From the NCBI GenBank assembly GCA_002633005.1, contig NMRA01000145.1, positions 217,737 to 281,736 on the forward strand: a stretch of 64,000 nt of DNA, written 5' to 3'. The notes beneath the pieces are model-generated. The model was not told the origin of the DNA. It saw nothing but the letters and a program-made list of their open reading frames with translations, and made no database searches. Origin of the DNA: Phoronis australis (lineage: Eukaryota; Phoronida; Phoronidae). Of the stretch, positions 34,001 through 44,775 are shown one piece after another. Every line of letters starts with the position of its first letter. The first letter of the stretch is position 1. A program made the position numbers and the translations under genes.

Positions 34001-36988
34001 ACGACTTGTATTCCAAGCTCGAATTCTCTTAGCCCAGAAATTAAACGGTCCAATTCAATCACTACCTTTAAAGTAAATATTAAAAAGTGGCTGTAATTTA
34101 CCTAACCTTCTATACCCTGACTGTCTTAATCATGTCATTTTTTCATTGTCGTAAATACTCTCACTGTCTAGAGTCATCTCTTAATTTATTTCATCTGTCT
34201 TAGTTAAATTTTTACCATTATTCGTCATTTAGTTAATGTCTTAATTCTCAACCTGTTTTAATTGTATCTTTGTTACGTATATTTCATTGTTGTTTTATTA
34301 CTTCATTGTATTATATTACTGTTTTTCTTGTTGAGTGCCCTCTTGGAAAGCAGTGCTATCACTGAAGAGGCCACCCTCATTTTAAATATCACAATAATAA
34401 ATAATAAATAAATAAATGCTTTGCTCGATCGCGACTAATCCAACAAGGCGCAGGAGGTCAGACCCAACCAGCTGCATGAATAACATGCCCGGAGGAACTG
34501 GTTTTAAAATGCGGACACGTTATATCAGACTGCTGCCATTTAGAAGAGTTCCTACTGTCCATGGCTTCCACGGCGCAAACAGAATGAGATTGTTACGGTG
34601 GAGAAAATGAGTGCGACCTGGATGTCGGGAGGTCTCGTGTTAGCTGCAGTTGAGGCAGTGAAGAGCACCGACAGCTATTCACGATTCTGACAAAATCACG
34701 ATGAAACAAAAACAGAAACATAAATAGCCGAAAAGGCAGATTTAAGGGGGGGGGGCATGGACCCCCCATTGGTTGCCGCAAGCAAAATGAAACAGCACCA
34801 GCGTGAAGCGTGAGGAAATACTGAGTTTAGTAACTAGAACCTAGAACCGGTAGCGGATGAGGGGAGGCTCAGACTTCAGCGGAATCGTGTCCCCGTTTTT
34901 ATTTTTTTTTAGTCCTCCACAGATAGATTTTCTGAACAGGAGGTCCACATCCCCGACTCCCGCAACTTTCAGCCCGCCTGTGCAAATGCAATTGCGCTTT
35001 GCCCAGTTCCCCGAGGCAACATGTTGCCCCCTCCCCCTTATGGTATCCTAGAACCACCACTGTAGCGATAGCCATTCAAAAATTGAACGCTGAACGCAGC
35101 CTTTCGCCAAGTGGAAGTCTATTACTCCCTGTTGTTTCGTTCTTTCTCGTTTCCTCCCTTGAATCAAAAGCGGTTAGTAAACTCGCCTTCCATCACAAAA
35201 ATAACTTTTGAATTAGACCACTTATCGCTGAAAAATTGGTCCCAAGTTTCCTTAGTAGAACTGGAGATGACTTCAGGGCTTTGAAAAAACCGACAGTTCG
35301 ATCGTCATTCCTCGAGACCTGCCCTTTATAAGTCAAGTTGCCAGTCACGTGGCGTCATTTCACGCGCGGAGCATGGCCAAAATAATCTGATTATTTTTAC
35401 AGTCTTTGTGCACATTCACAGAGATCATTCAACTATATTGTTTTTGTACTATAACCTATTTCTGGTGTATTATGTAAACAAGCCATATTTTACACCATTA
35501 GTCAATGGTTCAGTCATTGAGGCATAAATTTTGCCCAGTCTCAAGTGTTTTGTGTTATTTTTGTTGCCAGACAATGCCAGAGACCGTAGCGTCTTTGCCT
35601 CCTAGTAACATTCAGACTTAGTTTGCATTTCTGCCACTAGGTGTCACTTTACATTTTTTAAATTTCACTGTTTACAATTAGTCTACAATAGTAAAACATG
35701 TAATGTGAGTGTATTATTGTTCAATACAATGACATCGATGGGACCATGTTCATGTTACTTGTTTTACAAAAAAGATAGCAAAATCTGTTGTTTTTACAAA
35801 TATAAGAACTCTAAGCTCTATGATGGTTATTATGCAACTTCAAACTCAAATTTCTCAAAAATGTGCAACTTTAAACGTGGGAATTTTTTAGTTTTTGAAA
35901 ACATTCTAGTAAATGAATTAAAAAACACCAAAATAAAATTGCCCCCCTAAAGTACTCACAAAAACCATTTTCTAGAAGCCCTACACTGAAATTCTGGCCC
36001 ACCGCCTATAAAGGAATCACGAACTGTGAGTTCTTTGCAAACCCAGAAATCACAATTCGTCTGAGTAAAGAACACGTTGATACCAGTTTTTTATCCACAA
36101 AAGAACGCTGTTTAGGACGGTACGTGGGTTTATAGCCCCTTTAGTGCCATTCTTTCTTCTTTCGTTATTTCTGCACTACTTTTTTAAGCCCCTCAGTTTT
36201 CCAATTTGTTGTCATTAAAGATGCCCTTTTCTCTTCTTTTCAATTAAAAACGTCACGAAAGGAATTTGACACCAAATCAATTTAGTTTGAACTAATTTTC
36301 AAATTATTCTCTTTCAACACGTAATCAAATGTTATCAAAATAACCAGAATCAAATATGTGATTTTCAAAATAATGTTTGAAATTCTGATCGTGCACAAAA
36401 TGGCTGCCACAGATGAAGAGCACTGAACTCTACTTTATATGACTTGAGCGTAAAAACGCGAATGTGTGCATGGCTGTAATTAGCAAAATGTCCCTATTTT
36501 CAAAGGGTCAGCCTCCGAAAAGAAAGATTGTCTTTAGCCCAACGTTACCTCTACCAGGTTGAGAGATGACTTTCTCTTTCTAAATGGAATTTCTTCTCCA
36601 GTGGAAGTGGCTATGATAAATTTTAATTTAACATGTTGAATTTCAATGTTTCTTGATAAATTTCAATTTACAACCGAAGAGGTGACCATTTGTCCTGCTT
36701 TTACGATAATATATCCATCCGCCACACTGCGCTAAGCATGGGTAATTAGTTTGCTATGTGGACATCGCAAGCATGTCGATTGTAGTTTACTGTGCCAATA
36801 AATTTGAATTTAGGAATCCCAACATATAGAGCAGTCGTAGCCACAAAACCTCTTTCGGGTCCGCAAGCAGGCAGTTCCATGCGTGTACAATGACACTTAC
36901 CTTTTAAAAGTGGCGTGTTTTCATTCATATTGGTGCCCAAGTTTTTGCGTCGACGTCCAGTTGTAAACTGGCCCTCTGAGTGTTGCAT
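22043..36988 (-). CDS. About 12-pass membrane protein of unknown function, ten exons, 541 residues
   Basis: Exons, in order, are 36988-36901, 29123-29053, 28614-28518, 27329-27218, 26800-26653, 24976-24817, 24579-24435, 24317-24202, 23260-23085 and 22555-22043. Every junction is GT/AG and phases match throughout. The N-terminus is polar with a dileucine-type sorting motif (ENTPLL). Hydrophobic segments follow, including VIMWAIGILFAGALIGVMF, FNWILFALNVFFHLLHLL, LWPMFAFGFAGVFVIT and CMILLVGVFMLGICITNIL. A central block is rich in His and Trp (YHGYAFSWAAIYTFWYHPME, TLGHAMGF, YTEFHLNKYW, VAFHGGLVAY), which may be a membrane active or metal site. The C-terminus is short and polar (VENSKM). I do not recognise the family. 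The start at 36988 is the weak point: it has no in-frame acceptor, and lectin exons at 38993-41986 could splice to the same second exon in phase. The exon chain is well supported; the function is not. Confidence 0.85.
26326..26472. mobile_element. Short inverted-repeat element, diverged copy in an intron
   Basis: About 145 bases from ACGTAGGCGCAGCCAACCAC to CACTGCAGCACTG match the copy at 28654-28808. The right end is kept with one mismatch; the left terminal repeat is lost. It lies in the intron between exons 5 and 6 of the membrane-protein gene. Confidence 0.75.
27600..28480 (-). pseudogene. Broken LINE reverse transcriptase fragment in an intron
   Basis: In minus sense and across several frames the order of reverse transcriptase landmarks is kept: DVTAGF...LFESYMPRW, then TTGIPQGGIASSTLSN (the PQG motif), then AYADDTVFF (the catalytic YADD), then TWELSPKNMLWIYTPGVIKP, then a LQRSACALLLHF-like relic. 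Stops and frameshifts interrupt it, so it is inactive. The late motifs fit I/Jockey-type LINEs better than RTE. It occupies the intron between exons 3 and 4 of the membrane-protein gene, in the same orientation. Confidence 0.8.
28654..28808. mobile_element. 155-bp MITE with 13-bp perfect terminal inverted repeats
   Basis: CAGTGCTGTAGTG at 28654-28666 and CACTACAGCACTG at 28796-28808 are exact reverse complements. The interior (GTAGGCGCAGCCAACCACCT, CGCCTACTTACCTC) is shared with 26326-26472 two introns away. It is non-coding. The target-site duplication is not clear. Confidence 0.8.
29130..32055. other. Intronic sequence, no feature seen
   Basis: Part of the 7.8 kb intron between exons 1 and 2 of the membrane-protein gene. 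The open frames here are short and lack recognisable motifs or supporting splice signals. Confidence 0.45.
32056..32950 (+). mobile_element. Non-autonomous repeat element with tRNA-like core, copy B
   Basis: It begins GGCGGATTTAGGGGGGGGG and ends ATATCCTAGATCCGCCACTG, which are imperfect inverted repeats of each other. It is collinear with the copies at 4013-4837 and 60340-61110. It lies in the large first intron of the membrane-protein gene, opposite to the gene. Confidence 0.78.
32620..32684 (+). ncRNA. tRNA-like segment inside element copy B
   Basis: GTGGTGTTGTGGTAACGCACG (A box like) and GACTACGAGTCTC (decayed B box) at the same spacing as in copy A, with the same CTATCCGCCAGGTCG middle. 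The B box has lost its GTTCGA core, so this copy is probably not transcribed. Confidence 0.5.
33620..34418 (+). pseudogene. 3' end of a CR1/Jockey-like LINE with AATA-type tail
   Basis: One frame reads LSINGVPIENVDKFKYLGL, then ILDPNLKFNLHIDHITKKL and a stop, then IGVLKRLSKFLNVSTLKTLY, HSIIQPHIDYCLSVWG and VIQNRAARAILG. This is the typical region after the reverse transcriptase core of such LINEs. An internal deletion joins it to SLSPEIKRSNSITTFKVNIK. A non-coding tail ends in AATAATAAATAATAAATAAATAAAT at about 34393-34418. It is 5' truncated and dead. Confidence 0.85.
34735..35062 (+). mobile_element. Short G-run/C-run repeat element with CCACCACTG end
   Basis: It starts GGCAGATTTAAGGGGGGGGG and ends TATCCTAGAACCACCACTG, resembling the ends of the tRNA-bearing elements but with a different interior. 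GGTTGCCGCAAGC and CACCAGCGTGAAGCG link it to the other family members. No coding potential. Confidence 0.65.
35063..36900. other. Intronic sequence, no feature seen
   Basis: AT-rich sequence just downstream (minus sense) of the first exon of the membrane-protein gene. No recognisable peptide or repeat structure. Confidence 0.45.
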
Positions 36989-37317
36989 TTTAGAAAATCT
37001 TAATTATGTAATGCCACGGGTTAAAGCCCAGACTCTGCCCCGTCGCCGTTATATGACGATAAGCGGACTTTACCACTGAACCAATGGAGTACCCATTACT
37101 TGCAAGGTCACATGTAACCATTGATAACAATACTTTTTAGTCGCTATGTGGATATCTGTGTCACGTAAGCCAAATACTGTGTAAAGATATATATGCCAAA
37201 CTACACTTATTTTCATACTGTCTAGCCGACATTTCTGGGTGAAGCAACCGAGGTCAATGGCCCACTCACATAACATTCGTGTAATTTAACATATAGTTAC
37301 GTTCAAGATTTAACCAA

Positions 37318-37441
37318 CATTTCTCCATTCTATTTTCTTTTCGTCCAGTAACGTGTCAGTGCAATAACCCAAACTGTCATTGTACGGCCACATGACACGG
37401 TTATTGTACCGGAAAGAAAACAGAGTCGACGGAGAAATGTA
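37318..37441. mobile_element. Possible MITE with imperfect inverted ends
   Basis: ACATTTCTCC...TATTTTCTTT on the left is mirrored by AAAGAAAACA...GGAGAAATGT on the right, with a small length difference inside the arms. The span is about 124 bases and non-coding. Confidence 0.4.
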
Positions 37442-37475
37442 GATTAAACATTTAATTGACGCATTCTGATATGGG

Positions 37476-37583
37476 TGATGTTATTAGCCTCTGGTGCCGG
37501 TCATTGTCGATTGAGAATTTTCACGAGCCGGACGGCCGATTGAAAATACTTACTCGGCGCAAAAATCTCGGCTAATAACATCA
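37476..37583. mobile_element. 108-bp inverted-repeat element
   Basis: TGATGTTATTAGCC at 37476-37489 and GGCTAATAACATCA at 37570-37583 are exact reverse complements. The interior contains GCCGGTCATTGTCGATTGA and GAGCCGGACGGCCGATTGA, near-copies of one another. It fits a small MITE or a strong hairpin. Confidence 0.5.
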
Positions 37584-38266
37584 TCCGGCACATTAAAACA
37601 CATTTAGTTTAACATATATTTATCACCAGTGCTTCATAACTGATTGTAATGACACTAATTTTATCTCGTCAATTTTATTGAGTCACTTGAGCAGCACAGC
37701 ATGACAAAAAATTTTTCGAACGAATGAAACTTTTTTTAACCTATTGTCTATATAGCGGCACTGGGGTACGGACCCGTCTTTTCTACGGTGGGCCTGGAGG
37801 GCGTTTGCATACATATGCAAACTTTTCGCCACAGGTTTCATCACTCCACGAACCTAAAATGGAAAACATTAGATGATTTGATGCGGAACCAAACCTGAGT
37901 CACCGTCACTCATGTGTTTTGCTTTAAATAAATTGTGATGACCAGTTGTACTTATGGGTATGGAAACAGCAAGCCACACTGAGTAAGATGGGCAAATGAA
38001 CCTCAGGGACCACAGAATACCTTATTTTTACTAAAAATGACATGAAAAAGGTTCCCTTCACCTTTAAGATGAAAGCGTTCAGAGAATCTACGCTGGTTGC
38101 TCGGCCTAAAAGCGGGTCAGTATATTCGACAATGAATGCGACCATCGTTGACCCGACGACATCGAGGTCGGTCAAATAAGCCGAGTTTTGGTGTTCAAGA
38201 ATTGTAATTATTTTAGTATCCAAATGGTTGACATACAGTGGCGGTGTGACGTCAGCTGCTGCAGAA

Positions 38267-38596
38267 NNNNNNNNNNNNNNNNNNNNNNNNNNNNNNNNNN
38301 NNNNNNNNNNNNNNNNNNNNNNNNNNNNNNNNNNNNNNNNNNNNNNNNNNNNNNNNNNNNNNNNNNNNNNNNNNNNNNNNNNNNNNNNNNNNNNNNNNNN
38401 NNNNNNNNNNNNNNNNNNNNNNNNNNNNNNNNNNNNNNNNNNNNNNNNNNNNNNNNNNNNNNNNNNNNNNNNNNNNNNNNNNNNNNNNNNNNNNNNNNNN
38501 NNNNNNNNNNNNNNNNNNNNNNNNNNNNNNNNNNNNNNNNNNNNNNNNNNNNNNNNNNNNNNNNNNNNNNNNNNNNNNNNNNNNNNNNNNNNNNNN
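38267..38596. other. Assembly gap (330 N)
   Basis: Run of N. It lies just downstream (minus sense) of the last visible lectin exon, so a missing terminal lectin exon could be inside. Open frames reported across it are artefacts of the N run. Confidence 0.99.
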
Positions 38597-38691
38597 GGGG
38601 CGAATGCACAAAGCATAGGCCTTAAACAAATCCCGTTTACCGTTTTTTTTGTAGTAAGGTTCACAAACCCAAAAATTCGAGACCCCGGCAT

Positions 38692-38790
38692 TCGTACATT
38701 TTAGACTGGGCATGTGGCGAAATTCTGCCGGTTATTCCTGTGCCCTGCCCCCCAACTCAAAATCCTGGATCCGCTCCCGGGCCCTACCGC
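38692..38790 (-). repeat. Dispersed repeat end, inverted copy of 52477-52575
   Basis: CCCAACTCAAAATCCTGGATCCGC and the GGCGAAATTCTGCCGGTTATTCCTGT part are the reverse complement of sequence at 52477-52575. The terminal GGATCC-rich end resembles the ends of the other elements. The other end lies in or beyond the gap. Confidence 0.7.
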
Positions 38791-38992
38791 AATATCTAGT
38801 CATCACTTGCATTCTCTTCCAAAAGTACGCTTTTTGACACATATCACTTAATGGCAACTATGCAATGCCCTGGCATCGCGCATTACTCTCATTGTCTTAT
38901 TTATGTATCAGGTCACGTGAACACAACCTATTAAAAAAGAGTTGTCAGACTTCAAACGCGATTCTGTCTTTGCAGACAACTAGATCTCTTAC

Positions 38993-41986
38993 CGTCATCT
39001 GACTGCAGCGCCACACACAGGTGTGTGTTGTGCTTGTCATCCGGTTGATCAGTCGCCCATCTGGTGAAGTTCACAGCTGCCCCATCATCCCACTCGTAGC
39101 CACTTATAAGTTTGTTCAAACCGATCCACTGTTTTCTTTCGTGCTCCAGCTATAAAAAGTAATGTTGTTACTGGGCCGTATTATGGAGTCGATGACGATG
39201 ACGATGATGTGGAACACTAATGTAGGTTCAGTGAAAATGATGATGGTGCAGGTGGTGACGGTGGTCTGAGAAGAGCCGTTTAACTTCGGCCGTCGGCTTG
39301 TGTCAAGGAGCTGGTGCGCGCTGTACCGGAAAATTTTCCCAAAGTACGCACATGGTGTATTTTTGGCAACTGTTTGTATTTTTGAAAATCTTATGGATTG
39401 CTCTAAATACGTATGTTCAGTAAACTTTGTTTATTCTAGCAAGACAATTTTTTGAGGATCGCGGTATCACTCAAATGACTATCATTTGGTTAGTAAGGAA
39501 CCGTATTAGCACAGTATGAACGACAGTTTACCTAAAATATGACCGAGTTATATTCGGTTTCATTTGACGTTTTTGAAAGGTCGTTTTCCGAATATCCACC
39601 CATAGGGCTATTTTTGGAAATTCCCGTTACGAAAACGCATGGTTACGGTGGTGACTGATACGCCTCCAATGCCAAATTTCAAAAAGGCTATTTTTTGTAT
39701 ACTCTATATTTTTTATATAGCTCTATAAGCTATGACATCACCATGATGCCACTTTAAAAAAAAACTGCTCACCTTCGTTAGTACGTTTTGGAATCTTTTG
39801 TCGCGGAAATACTGTAGGATATTTTTAATTTAAACGTTAGCACCTGTTTAGAGATAAAATCATTCTCTTGTACTGAGTGTATTCCAACGAGATAGGCTCC
39901 ATGAAGGAGACACCATGCCCGTGCACCGAACCAGCTCAGCACGCTGTCACCAGGGGGCGATATGTTGGGTGAAATGAAGTAACACCAGTCGTTAAATCTC
40001 CTCCAGCCGTCATCACAAGGCAAACCTGGAACACCTAGGGAATTAAATGTATAAATGAATTACGTTCGTTCTGAATGTAACTTTTCGGCTTTTTGATTGA
40101 AAAATAATAACAGCTTTCAAATAAAAATTGTTCAAATGTGTTACGTAAGTAAAACAACTAATTGCTTTTAACATTTTATACCTATTCGTGCTTATACATT
40201 TGAGCATTACCAGAGGTGGTAATCGATCTCTTAGCAAGGGCGCAGAATTTTTACCTCGGAGCAGAATCCTTACCACGAGAGCGGAAATTTGACAAAACAC
40301 CAATCATGGTACGGCAACAATTCAAGTAGATCTGATGAGCATAGTATTGTTTTTAAACCCGTAAATGCTAGGTATAAATATTAAACATTGACAGCGGAAA
40401 ATATCTCTTTAATATTGCAAAGTTCTTATAGTTTCAGGAAAAGAAGGGAATTCGCGGATGGAAAGAAATGTTTTTTTTTTAAGTTGAAGAAATGGTTGTA
40501 ATGCCTTTTTGTTCAATGTTGGAAAATATTAAACCATTTCTGGTTGTTTTTCCTAAAGATGCTCCTTTATTTTTGTAATTCTAAAATAATTGATCGTCTA
40601 TCCAGTGATAAACACACCAGGAATTCGTATTTTCACCATTGTTATCCGTACTATGAGGCACAAAGAAACACAAACTACCGAGATAACATGTTACAATAAA
40701 AGTTGTGGCATTACGGGAAGTCCTTTATTCATTATCACCCTCTCTGGCCAGCCAACGACATAGGCTGGATCTTTTGATGATAAAAACCAACTTATATACT
40801 GAAGCATTCCATACCAAATCACAACGTAAAATTCACGGTCAAGTTCTAGTTTTCTCACATGACCTGGAATGTGTTACGACACGACTGGTTTGTAACACCG
40901 ATTACGTAATTTTTTGATATTACATGGGCAAATCACAAAGTAGTGCAAAGCAGAATTTCATATGCTTTACATTTATCGTCTGCAAAACACTGAAACAAGC
41001 AAACGCGAGCCAACCACTGAAACAATGCCGTAAATTCCGAGAAGGTGACAAGGTTATGGTTGACAAATTGGGTGTCGCAACTGTACGTACTCCCTGTCCA
41101 AAGGACATGCAAACAACTTCTTAAACGGACCCATCTTTGGCGACGACTTCCATATCCACGTTCATTCAAACGGAGCTGAGCTCCAACACAAGAAACGCGG
41201 CGAGACTGTTTAGCTGTGGCGTCTCAAGCTAAATTCAGTGCTCACGCGCGGGGAAGCATTGCTGACTGTCCTTTCTAACTTCAAAGAATATTTCTCAGAT
41301 TCTAACTCGAATATTTGCTACGAAAGCTGAATGCAATTTACAATTGTTCAGCTTAAAATAAACCTATTAACAAAAAGTAACTGACTTACTTTACATTGCG
41401 CAAGTGTGTTTTTACAAAATTTGCGTCGTGTGGTTGAAGTTTTAGACACGTCGAGTTTTTCAGCAAAAAGATCGTTTTTACGGTTCATGTGAGAAAACAA
41501 ATCCTACACTCGTCTCAGATTGATGACATGGGCAAAACCTCTTGGAAATTTCGTCAAAATCCCTCGGCAGCCCATGTCATAAATCTGAGACGAGTGTAGG
41601 AATCTTTTTTCATTATTCAGTCACTCGCAGTTGTGAAGAAAATGTAGAATTGCCTTTGTCGAGTCCCCACAGCGCACAGTTTGAATATCAGTACTGCGCA
41701 TGCGCCTAGGCATGTGCAAATTGGAACCACGGAAGAGGTGATTTTCGAAAAGCAAGTTTCTTGCGAGTTTGGCAAGTTCACGATGATTAAAAACTGGTGC
41801 TTGGCGACTACGCTAGCGACCTAATAGGTACATTTGCAAAAGGGTCGTTACTCAAGTGATTTGCGGGAATATTGAATTGTGGAAGAAAATTGTACAGAAA
41901 CTCACCATTCCGTTACTAAAGCAAAGCGACTGACCTTTCACTGTAGTTGCAGACGTTAGCACCGCCAGCAGAATTTGCACGATCAT
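38993..41986 (-). CDS. Secreted or membrane C-type lectin domain protein, 5' three exons, 3' end not found
   Basis: Exons are 41986-41935, 40034-39844 and 39149-38993, with clean GT/AG junctions and matching phases. Exon 1 encodes a signal peptide (MIVQILLAVLTSATTVKG). Exons 2 and 3 encode a C-type lectin fold: PCDDGWRRFNDWCYF, then ARAWCLLHGAYLVGIHS, then KQWIGLNKL, GYEWDDG, FTRWATDQPDD and THLCVAL. The WIGL core is present, and QPD is the residue set that in family members favours galactose-type sugars. The final exon, which should bring a W-x-D-x-x-C and last Cys block, is not visible; it may lie in the gap at 38267-38596. Exon 3 ends in phase 1, the same phase as the first exon of the downstream membrane-protein gene, so a fused lectin/membrane transcript is possible. 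It could equally be a separate short gene. Confidence 0.82.
40853..41610 (+). repeat. Dispersed repeat ending in a long inverted repeat, copy 1
   Basis: The block from TTCTCACATGACCTGGAATG onward is shared with 51290-52405: ACACGACTGGTT, GGGCAAATCACAAAGTAGT, TTCCGAGAAGGTGACAAGG, CATTCAAACGGAG, and finally the hairpin at 41503-41600. No intact coding frame. It lies in the first lectin intron. Confidence 0.8.
41503..41600. repeat. 98-bp hairpin with 31-bp arms
   Basis: CCTACACTCGTCTCAGAT...ATGACATGGGC at 41503-41533 is mirrored by GCCCATGTCAT...ATCTGAGACGAGTGTAGG at 41570-41600 with one mismatch. The loop holds GGAAATTTCGTCAAAATCCC. It is the right end of the dispersed repeat. Confidence 0.85.
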
Positions 41987-42040
41987 AATCACAACGCGTT
42001 TGTAACAATGACACGTGAAGAATGGGTCGTCAAGACTAAA

Positions 42041-44775
42041 CAGTTAAGCCCCAGCGTCCAATCTCGTAATTTGAACAAGGAGAGAAAACGTTGTTGTACA
42101 ATGTAGTGCACGCAAGAGTAAGCAGCCTGGATTTATCTCTACCCATGTCACAATTTACATGTGGTTTATCAACAACAGGTGAAGATAATGCATTTGGTGT
42201 GCAGTGCCAATGTTATATGTTTTTACATGAATGTTAGTACAAAGAAAATTTCTGTGTAGAATATTTGGAATTTAGTATATATACTAATGTTCCCACTACT
42301 GGACATTGTAAACATTTTCTTAAAAATCCGTTGTTAGAACTGAACTGCGTAAATCCTTTTCGATTGTAGCGTACGCTTAAACCAAGTCTTTGTTTATCAC
42401 ACGCATGTTAAAAAGACCTGATTGCTTTAGAAGATGATTTTACTGCCATAGAAAAGTAACAGCTAAAACAGTCGCAGAAACAACAGTGGTGTTTGATTTG
42501 AAGGAAAGAGTGACGGTACATGAGCTATGTGGTATAGCCATTGGAAGCGAATATCTTGCAGTGAATCTCACGGAAGCTTGGAAGTTACTTGTGAGTTGAA
42601 CATATATGAACCATTTATTTACTCATTTATATTTTTAATAATCTGTTATTAAAAATAATAACCAATAGATGAAAGAAAATATACGCAGACAACAAAACAT
42701 CATGTTCACACACACGCGCGCACCTTCACACACATACGTCATTTAACATGTATGAAATTATGGTTGAGAGAGAGAAAGAGAGGGAGCGAGGGAGGGAGGG
42801 TGGGTGGGAGGGAGAGAGGGTGGGAGGGAGAGACTTTTACTTACATTGAGACCTAATACAATGATTAAATAATTACGGTTTAAATTAGGAGGCCTTCTAA
42901 AGGTTTTTGACCGCTAATAAGAAGGTCCCCAGTACAAAAATAAAAAAATGGAAATGCAAAAATCGATAGGAACAAGAGAATAGGCCAAAACAAGAAGAGG
43001 CAAAATTATGAGATATACTTAAGAAAACAAAGCGAATTTAGCACTGAAACGACCTACACGCCATGAACCAAGAAGTGGACTGGCAAAGCTCAGGAGATTT
43101 TGGGAACACAATTTAATACTGTTACATTTGAAGCAATTGGAAATATGACAGATTGGATGGTAGTTGCTAATTATAAAATTGATTAAGAACATGAACAATG
43201 CCTGCAAAGAGTGTGCTTTTATTATATTTAAAGCAGAGACTGGCATGTCGTTGTTCTTAGACAAATATGTGGGTTTTCGAGGTTTTTTGGGGTTGTATTT
43301 CTTAGCACACAGTAATAGAGATTAAATTGTGTATATCTAGGGATCTTGTGGTCTATACAGCGTTTATAAATAAATCACTGACAAATACTTATACGGAATT
43401 AGTTGCCTCAAAATCAAGTCAATTATACATGAAAATTTTCACATTCCACAAACGTGTGATCAAAGGTTTCAACAGCTCCACAAGATGTGCACGTGTCCTC
43501 ACTAACTAATCGCATCTAAACGAGGACAACCAGTCTTTGCACTAAGTCCACAAATACGCTGGAAATTTAGAGAACACGATTGAACACTAGTATTTGAATG
43601 AAAAAAATAATTCCAGGGGTACATTGAACTCTTTATTTCGCTTCGTTTAGTTGATTAAAAACGAATTTAAACAAAATAAGACCTTTTACTCTCATAAAAT
43701 CGGTGTCATAACATTCTTTAGCGTGCCTGGATTCTATTCCCGTTTGCAAGCAAGAACATTGAAACAGTCAGAATTTATTGTGGTTGACTTACCCTAAAAT
43801 TAATAATTCGAAAATGGAGCGTGTACACATTGCCTTTGACAAACCAGTTGTCGGTTGAGACCCGTTGTTCTAGACCGTTCCGACCGTTCTGTGCAGCCCC
43901 AAATTGTCACAACGTCCCAAGTTGTCACAACTTCAAAATTGTGACCACTTGGGTCACAGCTGCTGGCCCAAAGTGTCAAAATTTGCCCAAATTCTACTAC
44001 ATTGCAGACCTTAATTGTCACAAAGAAATCAATTTCTGCTTCTCAACACTATAAACATTAATTCAACTCAGACGTAAAGCGGGTCCTGACAGTTTGCCAT
44101 AGCTTGAGACTGTACTCGGTACATTAGGTGACTGCTCACGATCAGACACTTGTGATGCTTGCTTTCAAGCCATGATGAAGTGACAGTTCTTAAAAAGCTA
44201 AGAAATCGAGGTTAATTAAACAACTTGAGATGAATTTCATAAAATTTTGTGGTCTATATTAAACGATCAAAAGTTAATCATGAATCGATAGCTACACATT
44301 TACAAAAAATAATTAAAGTTACATATATAAATTCAAATTTATTGAGTAGAAAACAACCATTAATAAAGCATTAGCAGATTAAAGTCCCTGATTAAAGAGA
44401 TTTAGCGTTGAAAACCTGGAATAAATCCTTGGTTGACGCAAACGTCAACTGTCAAACATCAAACAAAATATTTCATAAAGAAAAGCCGGCGGACTACTGG
44501 GTCAACCTTACTCTGACGTCGACTGGGGCATATCGGGTACAACATTACAGGGGTCAAGAGAAGCGTCTCTATAAGTACCTTTGACGAGAAAATTGACGAA
44601 CTCCTGAAGATCCTCGTCTGTTGGTAGACAAAGTGAAATTGCGGTCTTTTTGAACACCGAACAAGGCGGTTTTTCATACTTAGTTAGAGTCATGAATGAC
44701 AAAAGGTTCTAAGTCTACTCGCTTCGTTTTCTTTACTGTTTTTTTAGTCACTAAAAGGAATTACACACCACGGAG
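42041..44775. other. Intergenic, no gene seen; purine-rich microsatellite inside
   Basis: No supported exon. A GAGA/GGGA/GGGT purine-rich simple repeat occupies 42764-42833, with a CACACACGCGCGCAC run at 42708-42722. A short cluster of GTTGTCACAAC-type direct and inverted repeats is at 43905-43965. Confidence 0.5.

Noticed and set aside
37924-38713. Long open frames on both strands spanning the N run
   Set aside because: Most of their length is N; the flanking real sequence on either side has no recognisable peptide and includes a repeat end.
41695-41706. NRF-1-like palindrome TGCGCATGCGCC
   Set aside because: It matches the motif, but it sits inside the first lectin intron with no other promoter evidence.
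44508-44702. 64-codon minus-strand open frame upstream of the GPCR (SLCLPTDEDLQEFVNF...)
   Set aside because: The peptide looks somewhat protein-like, but no convincing acceptor or upstream exon was found, so it is not annotated.
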